Below, one piece after another: positions 46,463-56,105 of a DNA stretch of 60,617 bases. The stretch lies in NCBI GenBank assembly GCA_003427395.1, contig BFEA01000028.1, forward strand, positions 1,784,850-1,845,466. Direction: 5' to 3'. Origin of the DNA: Chara braunii (lineage: Eukaryota > Streptophyta > Charophyceae > Charales > Characeae). Position 1 is the first letter of the stretch; each line of letters starts with the position of its first letter. Made by a program: the position numbers and the translations under genes. A model generated the notes under the pieces. It made no database searches and was not told the origin of the DNA. It worked only from the letters and a program-made list of their open reading frames with translations.

Positions 46463-46757
46463 TTCAAAAAAGAAAAAAATGTCCCCCCCCCCCCACTCTT
46501 CTGCGCTTTCCCAGAGGACCCCAAAACCGGGCTCATTTCGTTTTTTGAGAGCTGGCTGTCAAGGGGGGTGAGGAGGGTATAAATTCGTTTTAAATGGGCT
46601 AAAGGGGTTTGAAGGGGGGTGCCTTGGTGTGATTCTGTGATTTCCTTTTTTTTTATCTCCGATTCCGTGAGGAATTCTGATGTGACCCTCAGCTGAATAT
46701 ATCAAAACAGTTTGCCTTGCCGAGCCCCCTGTGGCTGAATGTTGCACCTGTTCATTA

Positions 46758-47560
46758 AACCACCAGTACCTCGCCGAGATATGCAGTCCGACCCTCAGAC
46801 GACCGGTATGCCGAGCCTACCGAGCCTGGAGGTACCAGTCGCAGGACAGGCCGAGCCTGGAAGAACCAGTGGATAAAGAAAAAAAGAAAGAAAGCAACGA
46901 CACAAGGGCCGTTATTGCTGTTCTATTCATTCTCCAAAGTGCTGATGTGAGCATGCCCTCAAAGAGATGTCTCAGCCCCGTCGCGTCTTTGTTAGAATGG
47001 AGAACAGAAAAAAAAGAAGGAAAAAAAACAACACAAGGCTTTCGCCCTGGTTGCGGTTGGATACATTGTTGGAAGTGCCAGTGCCAGTATGGCCGTTCGA
47101 GAACATAACGGAAACCGCCCTGCCTCGGTGGCAGGGGACTTCTAGAAAAGGACAAGAACCAAAAAAAAAAAAGAATACAACTTTGTGAATCATCCCCTAC
47201 ATATCAGTTACATCCATTGTAGAATGGAAGTGCCAGTGCCAGTATGCCCGATCGAGAACATCACAGAGGGGACTTCTAAAAAAGGAGAACCAAAAAAAGA
47301 AAGAAAACAACTTCATGAATCTATCCCGACATATTAGTTACATCCATTCTTGGTAGAGGGGATTAGTAGCACTGCCTCGTTGCCAATGTTCCCCAACATC
47401 ATAGCAGTACGTGAAGCAGGATTTTTTTATTTTTTTTTTTCCCTGCACCTTTTTACAGATGAAATGCAGCGACCGGTTACTCACTGCTGCGACCTCCGTC
47501 CGACGCGGTGTGTTAACAGGCCGCGTCGAAGAAAATTAGCTGGGCGAGGTACTGCTGGTT
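46758..47560. mobile_element. larger TA-flanked TIR element (family A, about 803 bp)
   Basis: The left end AACCACCAGTACCTCGCCGA and the right end's complement AACCAGCAGTACCTCGCCCA match at all but two positions. TA flanks lie at 46756-46757 and 47561-47562. Inside, a segment with GGAAGTGCCAGTGCCAGTAT and CGAGAACAT occurs at 47079 and again at 47226, so there is an internal direct repeat. No transposase frame was found. A SINE-like sequence begins at the right end, which makes this boundary less certain. Confidence 0.55.
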
Positions 47561-47643
47561 TAACAGTTAACAATCAGGTCATGAATTTGAATCCTGCCGA
47601 AATTACACACATACAACAAGGTTAGGAGCGACCCCCTTCTGAC
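47561..47643 (+). mobile_element. SINE-like sequence with ACCCCCTTCTG body
   Basis: A weak A box (GGTTTAACAGTTAAC) is followed by a B-box-like GAATTTGAATCCTG at about 47583 and, 45 bases on, by CGACCCCCTTCTGA. The last block is shared with the copies at 48190 and 19800. Confidence 0.45.
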
Positions 47644-47764
47644 AAAACCAAAAAAAATGGCACCTTTTTCGATCCAGGTCTCCTCACACGAACTCCCTTG
47701 AATATATTTGGCTACAGTCCCCAGAGCACTAAGGTGCGTGTGTCCTGAGTGTGTTATCATTTTC

Positions 47765-48165
47765 TTGCAAAGTTCCCTCGGCTAAAGAGTAGTGGGTGGG
47801 TTCCTTCGCACTTTCCGTCTTGCTTCGGGATCACTGGCAGCATCCAATCCACGGGGTGGTAGCCTGCTTCTTTTTCAAAAACAGTTATTTAAAATGACGC
47901 ACTCTTCTGTGGTGCCCCATGGCAGCCCCAGAGGGGGTCCCAACTCCCACCCCTCGTAATTTTTTTAACTCGAGAAAAGTTTCCCTACGTCCTGCCCATG
48001 TGGAACCCCTCATATTTCTTCGCTTGTCCTGCCCATGTGGCTGAAAGTCCCCCTAGATCCTGCCCCGGAGGGGGTCCCGAGTCCCACTCCTCATATTTCC
48101 TCACTCCCCTGCCCAGAGTTCGCAACTGGGATTTTTAGGAATACCTGTACCTCGACTCCTGCCCA
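47765..48165. repeat. diffuse repeats of a CTGCCCATGTGG block
   Basis: CCTGCCCATGTGG occurs twice, and CCTGCCCATGCGG and CCCAGAGGGGGTCCC / CCCGGAGGGGGTCCC with ACTCC..CCTCGTAAT / CCTCATATTT recur over 400 bases. This is an old tandem arrangement; no gene is seen. Confidence 0.55.
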
Positions 48166-48189
48166 TGCGGCCGAATAGCCTCAACACTG

Positions 48190-48275
48190 CCCACCGTGTG
48201 ATTGTTAGTGCACGGATCATGAGTTCAAATCCACTGGAACTCCACCAGTGTACGCACCCCCCCCTTCTGAGTCTA
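48190..48275 (+). mobile_element. SINE-like sequence with ACCCCCTTCTG body (second copy)
   Basis: GTGTGATTGTTAGTGCACGG gives a degenerate A box. GAGTTCAAATCCACTGG at 48222-48238 is a good B box. GCACCCCCCCCTTCTGA follows about 20 bases later. Confidence 0.5.
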
Positions 48276-48280
48276 GCCTC

Positions 48281-48430
48281 ATGTCCTCAGTTCGGGTCAG
48301 GTTATACGATGGCTAGACTCAGAGCGTGTTTGTTTCATCAGCCTCAGCCCGGCTGCTAGCCCACGCCGGGCCACTTCTTCAGATAACTCAAGTCCTCAGT
48401 TCGAGTCAGGTTATACCACAGCTCAACTCG
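48281..48430. repeat. direct repeat flanking a GAGCGTGTTTGTTTCATCAG block
   Basis: GTCCTCAGTTCGGGTCAGGT at 48281 and GTCCTCAGTTCGAGTCAGGT at 48391 are each followed by TATAC and a GGCT or AGCT block. Between them lies the same 23-base block seen at 40723, so an insertion may have split or duplicated this segment. Confidence 0.6.
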
Positions 48431-48469
48431 TCTGAGCTTTCTTATCGAAGTTGTTCAGCCCAGGGACTC

Positions 48470-48540
48470 ACCTGACTGGGCTTCGAACCCAGCACCTACT
48501 AGCTGAAGCCCACACGTGCACCCATATGAGCTAGTTCTTG
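48470..48540 (-). mobile_element. tRNA-derived SINE or tRNA pseudogene, minus strand
   Basis: The minus strand carries an A box TAGCTCATATGGGTGC and a B box GGGTTCGAAGCCC. T-arm pairing (CTGGG with CCCAG) is good. A complete cloverleaf with a matching acceptor stem was not found. Confidence 0.55.
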
Positions 48541-48737
48541 GGGATGGATCCTACCTTTCTTGTCTCCTGAATAGAGTACAGGTTATTATGTCTGTTTTGG
48601 GTAGAATGTACTAATGCAGGTTATTATGTCTGTAATGAGGGTAATTTCCAACTCAGATACAGATTTGATGACAACATGTCTAGTTTCTGAGGAACACCTC
48701 GCACGTATGAGACAATTCCTGGTGAACCATCCAATAG

Positions 48738-48815
48738 AGCAATGGATAAGTGTGTTACATGCACGGGACACACATCAGAGATTCCGTACATAGATGTTGG
48801 GTTCAATGCCCACTC
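48738..48815 (+). mobile_element. SINE-like sequence
   Basis: An A-box-like TGGATAAGTGTGTTACATGC at about 48744 and a B-box-like GGGTTCAATGCCC at 48799-48811. Spacing fits a tRNA head, although the boxes are imperfect. Confidence 0.4.
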
Positions 48816-49181
48816 CCTCATCTCATGCCGGAGAGATGCAGCTCGTGGCTCATTGACCAAGGGGACAGCTCAGTTTTGTATCTGTTCTGTAGACCCCCCT
48901 TGTGGGCCGGTTCTATACTGGTAGTTCCCACGATCACAACTTTAATTGAATTGTATACAGGGCTTGACCAACCCTGGTGACCACTCTTCTAGGTATAGGG
49001 AGCCGGAGCACAAGTTGTTCGGGAGAGTGGGGTGAGGCGGGAGGAGTGATGGACTAGACAGGTTGGTCGGCCCTGGGGTGCTTGGGGCAGATCAATAGCC
49101 GCATCAGAATAAAATAGCTTGGAAAGGAACTGGCGGTGAAAAAAAAACAGAAGAAAAAAAGCAAACACCTGAGTACGGATC

Positions 49182-49252
49182 CGGGCCGCCCGGCCGACCG
49201 GCGCCTGCCCGGGGTAGGTCCCGGGCGGCCCGGTTGGGGGCCGGCCCCCCCC
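49182..49252. repeat. GC-rich CCCGG block (copy 2 of 3)
   Basis: CCGGGCCGCCCGGCCGACCG and CCCGGGCGGCCCGG form strong inverted pairs. The preceding CCTGAGTACGGA also precedes the inverted copy at 51040, so these two share more than base composition. Confidence 0.7.
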
Positions 49253-49555
49253 AGCACACTCACCTGTAGGGGGGTTTCAGACCCCGAATGGACTTGTTTC
49301 TGCGTTGCCAGTGCCTACCGGGTCCGACCACGCCCAGAAAACGGCGCGTCGGGCCCGTGAGGCCTGCTTTTTTTTTTCGAATTTTGGAAGGCCCTCCAGC
49401 CGTCGATCATCCATGATCGACGGCCAGAGGGCCGTTCGTTTTTGGAGGGAAACAGGACGCCCCGTTTGAACAAGCGAGTGGCTTGGGCGGTCTGCATTGG
49501 GTTTCCAAACGGGGCCCCTGCTCCAGCCGCCGCGTTTCGACCACACGGAGTCCGT

Positions 49556-49725
49556 CTTCCAAGCAGCTGCCTGTCGTCGAAGCAGCTGCCTGTCGTCGAA
49601 GCAGCTGCCCGTCGTCGCCCGTCGCCCGTCGTCGAAGCTGCCGCCTGCCGTCGCCATCGGCTGGGACTGCCGTCGCCCGTCGTCGAAGCTGCTGCCTGCA
49701 CTGCCGCCCGTCATCGACGACTGAC
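49556..49725. repeat. GTCGTCGAAGCAGCTGCC minisatellite
   Basis: About three clean units of 20 bp (GCAGCTGCCTGTCGTCGAA) are followed by diverged versions (GAAGCTGCCGCCTGCCGTCG). The long frames through here are by-products of the repeats. Confidence 0.9.
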
Positions 49726-49727
49726 GG

Positions 49728-50735
49728 TCTCTTCTTCTTCTTCTTCTTCTTCTTCTTCTTCTTCTTCTTCCCTCCTCCTCCTCCTCCTCTTATTCTTCTG
49801 CTTCTTCTTCTCTCCTCCTCGTCCTCCCCCTCTTCTTCATCTCTCGTCGTCCTCCTCCCCCTCATCTTCTTCTTCTTATGGTTCTCTCCTCCTCCTCCTC
49901 TCTATCTTCTTTTTGAGAAGTTTTTTTTTTTTTTTTTTACATTCGTTCCTGATAGGTCGCGAGATAAAAGGCAGGTAAGACAAAAAAAAAAAACTGCTCC
50001 GCTCGTCATCTTCTTCTTCTTCTTCTTCTTCTTCTTCTTCTTCTTCTTCTTCTTCTCTCCTCCACCGCCTCCCCCTCTTCTTCTTCTNNNNNNNNNNNNN
50101 NNNNNNNNNNNNNNNNNNNNNNNNNNNNNNNNNNNNNNNNNNNNNNNNNNNNNNNNNNNNNNNNNNNNNNNNNNNNNNNNNNNNNNNNNNNNNNNNNNNN
50201 NNNNNNNNNNNNNNNNNNNNNNNNNNNNNNNNNNNNNNNNNNNNNNNNNNNNNNNNNNNNNNNNNNNNNNNNNNNNNNNNNNNNNNNNNNNNNNNNNNNN
50301 NNNNNNNNNNNNNNNNNNNNNNNNNNNNNNNNNNNNNNNNNNNNNNNNNNNNCTTCTTCTTCTTCTTCTTCTTCTTCTTCTTCTTGTAGGACCGCCGCCA
50401 CAGCCCGTCGCCATACCCCGCCAGCACACCATACCGCCCTGCCGCCGCCGCCATCTTCTCCATCGTATTGCAGGTCGCCTGAGGCGCGGCAGGTTTAAAA
50501 AAAATAAAAATAAAAAAATCTTCATCTTCTTCTTTTCTCCTTCGCCTCCCCCTCATCTTCTTCTCCTTCCTCATCTCTCCTCCTCCCTTCTTCTTCTTCT
50601 TCTTCTTCTTTTCTTCTCCGCCTCCCCCTCGTCTGCTTCTCCTTCATCTTCTCTCCTCCTCCTCCTCTTCCGCCCATCTTCTTCTTCTTCTTCTTCTTCT
50701 TCTTCTCTCGTCCTCCGCCTCCCCCCCATCTTCTT
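49728..50735. repeat. TTC/CTT/CCT trinucleotide array with internal gap
   Basis: Pure and interrupted TTC and TCC repeats run for about 1 kb, including the 265-base gap. A unique island at 50387-50490 (CCGCCGCCACAGCCCGTCGC onwards) sits inside. The poly-Ser/Phe/Leu and poly-Lys/Arg/Glu frames are not genes. Confidence 0.95.
50088..50352. other. assembly gap (265 N)
   Basis: A run of N in the middle of the TTC array. Its true length is unknown. Confidence 1.
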
Positions 50736-50982
50736 CTTCCTGTTATAACACGGAGACATCGCAGACACCCCAACCTAGTATATACTCGGTATCACACATG
50801 CAGCAAAACAGCAGGCAACATACATGCAGAGTCCCCAACACCCATAACCCCCCCCTCACACCAGACAACCAAAACCAAAACCGAAATCAAAATTTTATTG
50901 CAGATTCGGGGTCCTCTCGCCGAGCACAGTAGGACCCCGCCCTCAAAAAAAATAAAATAAAAAATTCTGGGCTGTTTTTTGG

Positions 50983-51045
50983 CCCGCCCGGTTTGACCGG
51001 GCGACCTGCCCGGGCCCCACCCGGCCGGGCGGCGTCCGTACTCAG
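50983..51045. repeat. GC-rich CCCGG block (copy 3 of 3, inverted)
   Basis: GGCCCGCCCGGTTTGACCGG and GCCCGGGCCCCACCCGGCCG followed by TCCGTACTCAGG. The reverse complement aligns with 49170-49240 and more loosely with 46419-46462. Confidence 0.65.
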
Positions 51046-51445
51046 GGAAACACCAAAAAGAGGCTCTTGCCCTACGAGATTGTCCAGCGGCAAGCATATA
51101 ATCGAGCATTGGAAGAAAAGGGGCTCAGACATACTGGTGTACGAGCTTCCTTGCTCATATATTGGGCCTCTCCACTACACAACACTGAACAGTGAACATG
51201 CGTTTGGATGGTTTTTTGAACTTTTCTCTGTACCAGGTGCATTACGACAAGTCCAACTTTTTTAATGAATTGGGTTCATAAAGCATTTAACTGCATGTAG
51301 AGTGTTGTGCGGTGGAGCGAGGCCCATCGTTTGGCCCCAGATTTCCATAATTCCGCAAAGTCCAAACCAAATGAAACAGTTTCAGAATATGGATTGCCTT
51401 CGACTTTTTCACTTTGACTTAATAGCCAGACACCTTCCATTCTGA

Positions 51446-51582
51446 GAGCATGCTCACACCAGGCCCTCGAAATCATGGAATCCCAAAACCAGCGGCCAGA
51501 CTGTGTCCCTGCAAGAGATGGACATCATCTGGCCTCTCATTTTGTGGTTCTGCAATTTCGAGGGCCTAGTGTGAGTATACTC
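51446..51582. mobile_element. Harbinger/Tourist-like MITE (family B, copy 2)
   Basis: The left end GAGCATGCTCACACCAGGCC then CTCGAAAT mirrors the right end ATTTCGAGGGCCTAGTGTG then AGTATACTC. The inverted ends are about 28 bp. TGA flanks both sides (51443-51445 and 51583-51585). The element is 137 bp and non-coding. Confidence 0.8.
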
Positions 51583-51694
51583 TGAGATGCAGTAGCGCCG
51601 TTCCTTTTCCACCCGCAAGTCAGTCTGTGTGCATGAAAGCGCACATCTCCCTCCCATTGCAATTGCAATTGGAGAACTGCGGCTTTCATCAGCA

Positions 51695-51898
51695 TTGACT
51701 ACCTGTAAACTCCTCAAACGAGGATCCATTGGAGGGCAAGTCCGGTGCCAGCACCCGCGGTAATTCCAGCTCCAATAGCGAACATTTAAGTTGTTGCAGT
51801 TCAAAAGCTTGTAGTTGGATTGTGTATGGGACTGGTCGGTCCGCTCTTGCGGGCGTGTACTTTCCCTTTCGCCTTTTCTTGCCGGGGATCCTGATTCA
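51695..51898 (+). pseudogene. 18S rRNA fragment (530-loop region and start of V4), degraded
   Basis: AACGAGGATCCATTGGAGGG, then CAAGTCCGGTGCCAGCACCC, then GCGGTAATTCCAGCTCCAAT and TTTAAGTTGTTGCAGTT are unmistakable small-subunit rRNA sequence. The fragment covers roughly 200 of about 1800 bases. It carries changes at positions that are almost never variable: the universal GTGCCAGCNGCCGCGG reads GTGCCAGCACCCGCGG, and AGCTCGTAGTTGG reads AGCTTGTAGTTGG. The fragment stops abruptly where a MITE end begins at 51899, and a related MITE lies 112 bases upstream of it. No other rRNA part is nearby, so it is an isolated pseudogene copy. The helix after GTAGTTGGAT (GGTCGGTCCGCTCTTGCGGG) does not clearly indicate a plant source, so an outside origin is possible. 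Confidence 0.85.
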
Positions 51899-51960
51899 GG
51901 GCATACCCACACTAGGGACTTTTTCTACTCCACTCCGGACGTAATTGTGGTCAAATACAC
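51899..51960. mobile_element. truncated Harbinger/Tourist-like MITE (family B, copy 3)
   Basis: GGGCATACCCACACTAGGGA then CTTTTTCTACTC matches the complement of the right end of the element at 55086-55207 for about 60 bases (ACTTTTTCGACTC, GGACGCGGTTGCGATCA against GGACGTAATTGTGGTCA). TCA precedes it. The other end was not found. Confidence 0.65.
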
Positions 51961-53740
51961 ACATGGTGGACCGAGAAAGCCGTCAGAGAGTCTAGTCTTA
52001 TTCTTCTTCCCGTCGTTGTGGATCATTGTTCCTTGGTATGCATTTATGAGTTTTCCCCTTCCGTGCTCTTGTTCTTCCTCCTTGGGACAACCTCAACGAC
52101 TTCTCCAAATGGTGCCTTGTTCCCACGTGTCCAATTGTTGCAACTCCACGGCTATTTTGCGTAAAGCTGACTTTGGGTTCTTTTGGTGTTCTTATAGAAA
52201 CACAAAGGCATACTCCTCATTTCTTCTTCGCCGACAATTTATGGGATCGACCCTCATGACCCTTCTGAACTGTAATCAGATTTGTAAAGGTTTGGACCAA
52301 TGCTCCTTTTCACCTTCTGTGACTCTCTTCACCTTTTTTTTTTTTTTTTTTTTTTTTTACATCAGATGCCGGTGCCTTATCCTTGGAGAACGGCTGCTGA
52401 TGGCTCCGATCTCATTCGAGGAGAGCAGCACGTGGCGGAAACCGGGTCCAGCGTCCCACGATACATCGAATCGTGACCCTGTTCATCTTTTTGACGTCAA
52501 CTTACATGATACATCGAAGCTGACTCTCTTCACCTTTTGATGTCAACTTACAAGCAGTCTGAATGTGTTCCACTCAGTCATTGTTCCAACACCAGTTGAA
52601 TTGTTCCCAAATTTTCCAGTGTAGAAGGTTTTCTCCACAATAGCAAGCTTTCCACTATAGCAAGCTTTCGTTCCCTTACCCACTGGGCATTTCCTCTTGC
52701 TTTCTAGGGGCATTTCCCTTTGCTTTCTTCAACCAGTCACTTCAACCTTCATCTAATCTCCATCTCCCACCAAGATCTCTCGTGCCCAACCATGCAGCCT
52801 TAAATCCTTCCCATCGATAGCTTTAGCGTGTCTCCTCCTCCTTATACCCTACCATTCACTTTCCTGATAGGAGCTGCACAAGACTTTCACTAATCAACAT
52901 GTGGAGGAGTGAGCATCTGTCCACCTGATTCGGAATCTAGAGGGGAAGGGGAGCGGGGACTGCAAAGGGAACACTAAAGGAGCCCTACAGAGATTGCCTT
53001 TTTTCCAATCGACGCTTGGTTCAGAACAGCAGAATGAAAAATGCTCCCCGTAACCTGCAACATTCTCAGAGTATATTTTGCCAAATTTCTTTTGTGCTGT
53101 TGCCGGTGCCCTTTTCTTCCGCGCCACTACATTTTGTCCCGGCCTGGATGAGCACCCGGGACTCCGTCTCATCCACCCAGACCTTTGGCACTTTTTTTTC
53201 CACCCCAGCTCACTTTGAGGCTGGGCCTGTGTACGGCTTTTTGTGCCAGGCCGTTTTTCCTTCCAGGCCCTCTTGCTGAGACTGCAAGGGAGGGGATGGA
53301 CAAGAGCAGGGACACAGGGTACACGTTCATAGGCCCAGCCTGGGTTTGTAGCCACACGGCCTCACATCCGGTCTGCCGTACATCAGTTAGATCGGACGGC
53401 CCAGGTGGAGGCCAACCTTGGTACCTTGGTGAGTAGCTCGCCTAGTACTATTTACGAGAGACCAGCCCAGTAGTTCAGAGGTGTTTCTCACTTGCTTCCC
53501 ATGCCACCAGGCTGCCGAGTTTAGCAGCCCAGATCTAGTTGAGGTCGATGAGCACCGTTAGAGGAGTTACAGTAGCGCTGTAGGAGGTCAGAGGAGAGCG
53601 GAGGTCAGCGTGGAGGCGGTCTACTCACCTGACACCATATCTTGGAGGTCTGCTGACACCCATAGCTGGTCTTCTTCTTCCTCAAGACACCTGCAGTGCA
53701 TCAGCGGGTCAAGGCTCTCCCTCTCATGGTCATTATCATC
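51961..53740. other. gene-poor stretch
   Basis: I see a T25 run at about 52336-52358, a short duplication of GATACATCGAA and CTCTTCACCTTTT around 52320-52540, and no recognisable gene. On the minus strand at 53690-53630 a piece reading CLEEEEDQLWVSADLQDMVS is bounded by an AG (CTGCAG) and a GTGAGT and could be a micro-exon. A related, shorter piece with the same layout occurs at 60560-60523. Confidence 0.35.
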
Positions 53741-53746
53741 TACGGC

Positions 53747-53749
<3 letters not shown>

Positions 53750-53814
<65 letters not shown>
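53750..53814. repeat. GA microsatellite
   Basis: About 32 GA dinucleotides preceded by CGGGA. It produces poly-Arg/Glu and poly-Leu/Ser frames only. Confidence 0.95.
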
Positions 53815-53816
<2 letters not shown>

Positions 53817-54519
53817 CTTCCACATTCCTCCTTGTCCTCTCTACATCCTCTAGACACATAAAGAGACTGGAGACTTGACAGTGGTGCTATGGGAGTCAGC
53901 TCCCTGGTTCAAGATATGAGATTCATTGTCAGAGGGCGTTTTGGAGGTTGCAGGCAGACCGGGGTGGAGTGATGCCAGACATTCCGTTTTCTTCTGCTGC
54001 TGCTTCTTCTTCCTTCCTTCCTTCCTTCCATCTCCCTCCACCTGTGTGATTGCTGGAGGGAGGTTCTTCTATGATTGGACCCCTCCCCGCTTGTGTGAGA
54101 TCAGATCTGCATCAAACTGTCATTTTGCCACATTGTCAGTCAGTCCTGTCTGATCTGAGTCGACTGCTGCGTGACATTGCATCTCTTCCTCATATTCATG
54201 ATGTTTGGACTTGCATTGCCGCCAGGCAAGCATCAGTTAGGCACCTTGAACCCCTTTAACGAGCAGCTCATGGTTGAGCCTGCACAGAACTCAGAGGAAA
54301 AAGAATGAATGGCACAAAACAACGTCCGTACACACCAGCTTTTGTCATCCAGACGGTCAGGAAACCCTGCACCCATTTCTGGAACAGTACATACACGAAA
54401 CTGTGGAGAACTGAGAGAAGAGATGAATGGCACCGCAACAAAAAGGAGATAAGCATACCTTGGTACAATGAGAAACATTGTAGCTGCAAAAGTCTGTACT
54501 AAGATATTCTTACCAAACT

Positions 54520-54604
54520 AAGACCGTGATGAAACATGACGGGCGACAGCAGAGATCCATAAGACCGTGATGAAACATGACGACGGGCGACAGCAGAGAT
54601 CCAT
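54520..54604. repeat. tandem duplication, about 42 bp
   Basis: AAGACCGTGATGAAACATGA is followed by CGGGCGACAGCAGAGATCCAT twice. The second copy has three extra bases (CGA). Confidence 0.9.
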
Positions 54605-54810
54605 CCGCAAACGACGACACAATTATCACATACACATTCAGAAAACCACACCTGATTGATGCAAAGGGTAGGCTAAATCTAGTGCAGGCGATGGACGCTT
54701 ATATTGATCGGTTCACAATTGCTATGGACCGATCAGACATGTGCGGCACACGCAGTACCGCTCACGCATTTGATGATGAATGGCATGTTCATCCTACGAT
54801 CAGTCTGTGA
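54577..54810 (+). CDS. unrecognised 77-codon frame, weakly coding-like
   Basis: The ATG at 54577 lies inside the second duplicate unit. The frame then encodes ITYTFRKPHLIDAKGRLNLV, then QAMDAYIDRFTIAMDRSDMC and a short His/Trp-containing end. Composition is protein-like and the frame is not repeat-driven. No family, splice site or promoter was recognised. Confidence 0.3.
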   Translation: MTTGDSRDPSANDDTIITYTFRKPHLIDAKGRLNLVQAMDAYIDRFTIAMDRSDMCGTRSTAHAFDDEWHVHPTISL

Positions 54811-55085
54811 ATAGTACGTCAGCCTTGAGATGAATGGAAAGGACTACAAGTTATATCATACAGCCAGCTGTATCCTGGCCCCTGACCGGTCAAGCAATCA
54901 TCAAAGCAAAGCACATTGCCTGCTACACCTATCTGTGCTCATGACTGACCGCCTTCTCCTCAAAATCTTTTCTGTTGTACTGAATCACAACCAACGCACA
55001 TACATCCATTCTGCCACTGTCCTCCATTCGACAAGCAAACTGGCACAGACATGATACAAGCTTCCAAGTCCCAGCAACCTGCTAA

Positions 55086-55207
55086 GGGCATACTCACACG
55101 AGAACCTTTTTTAAGCCCATCTGACTGCAATTACGCCATGATCAGGATGCACCTGATCGCAACCGCGTCCTGAGCTGAGTCGAAAAAGTCCTAGTGTGAA
55201 TATGCCC
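55086..55207. mobile_element. Harbinger/Tourist-like MITE (family B, copy 4, intact)
   Basis: GGGCATACTCACACGAGAAC at the left mirrors AAAAAGTCCTAGTGTGAATA then TGCCC at the right. A perfect TAA target duplication flanks it (55083-55085 and 55208-55210). The element is 122 bp. TIRs starting GGGC and a 3-bp TNA duplication are typical of PIF/Harbinger-derived Tourist-like MITEs. Confidence 0.85.
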
Positions 55208-55509
55208 TAAGTAAGGTGGCAAGTTCTGGCAAGCAGGAAACAGACAGACTAACAAACATTTGCAGGTCCGCAAGTCATCCAATCCTCTTCAGATTCTGCA
55301 AATGCTGGACTACCCGTAGCTTTTGTCTGTCAGCTTGTGTTTTCTTGCTCTTCCTCATCACACCTTCTCGTGATCTACGCTCCTCATCCCCTACCCCTAC
55401 CCCTACCCAACCATCCTCCTGTACAGTCTCCCCCCAGGTCTGCTTCCATATCCTTCCTACTGCCTGGAACAGAAGGAACTTCGTTTATTTTACAACAATA
55501 ATCACACAT

Positions 55510-56105
55510 ACCTATGCTGCTGCTCATTGTTGCCACTTTCAAATCCAGCCAAGGAACAAATTTGCTGAAGAAGCGTCCACTTTTCAGTAATACCTGCCAA
55601 GAGGAGGAAGAACTCCACAAAACGCAGGCACCGTTCACCTGCTCTAGTCCGCCCCCAAATATTGTTTTAATGCGCAGGCTGCCATTGCTGTTGCTCAAGG
55701 CTCTCTTCAAACCACAACTGTTTCAGAGCCCTGTCTTGCCGAATCTGCAGGCTCAGTATCAGGATTGGGCCGGTGGCGTCCCAACCTCTTTTGAGCCCCT
55801 GCTGCTCACCACTATCACAATTTTCAAGGGCCAACAGATAAGCCCCGAAGAACAAATTTGCGGGAGAAGTTCGGGTATTGAAGTTCGGCTGTTCAGTCGT
55901 ACCTGCAAAAAGGAGGAACTCCACAAAACGCATGCGCACTTCCCCCTGCTCAACTCCACCCACAAATAGTATCTTCGCGTACAGGGCGCTATGTTGTTGC
56001 CCAAGGCTCTCCTTAAACCACCACTGTTTTAGAACCAGTCTTGTTGAACCTGCAAGCTCAGCAATGGGACTAGGGCGGTGGCATCCAACCTGCTCTCAGC
56101 ACACG
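55510..56105. repeat. diverged tandem duplication, unit about 320 bp
   Basis: Copy 1 (to about 55795) and copy 2 (to about 56105) share AACTCCACAAAACGCA, TGCTCAAGGCTCTC / TGCCCAAGGCTCTC, AACCACAACTGTTT / AACCACCACTGTTT and GCAGGCTCAG / GCAAGCTCAG at constant offset. Similarity is about 75-80 percent by eye. No protein is conserved between the copies. Confidence 0.82.

Noticed and set aside
49483-50748. 421-codon plus-strand frame and matching minus-strand frames.
   Set aside because: They run through TTC repeats and a 265-base gap. The frame is open only because the trinucleotide repeat and N contain no stops.
52894-53355. 153-codon minus-strand frame.
   Set aside because: It is basic and proline-rich with no domain, and the plus strand is similarly open; not supportable as a gene.
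53885-53925. CTGGTTCAAGATATGAG as a tRNA B box.
   Set aside because: No A box is present at a suitable distance and the T-arm does not pair.
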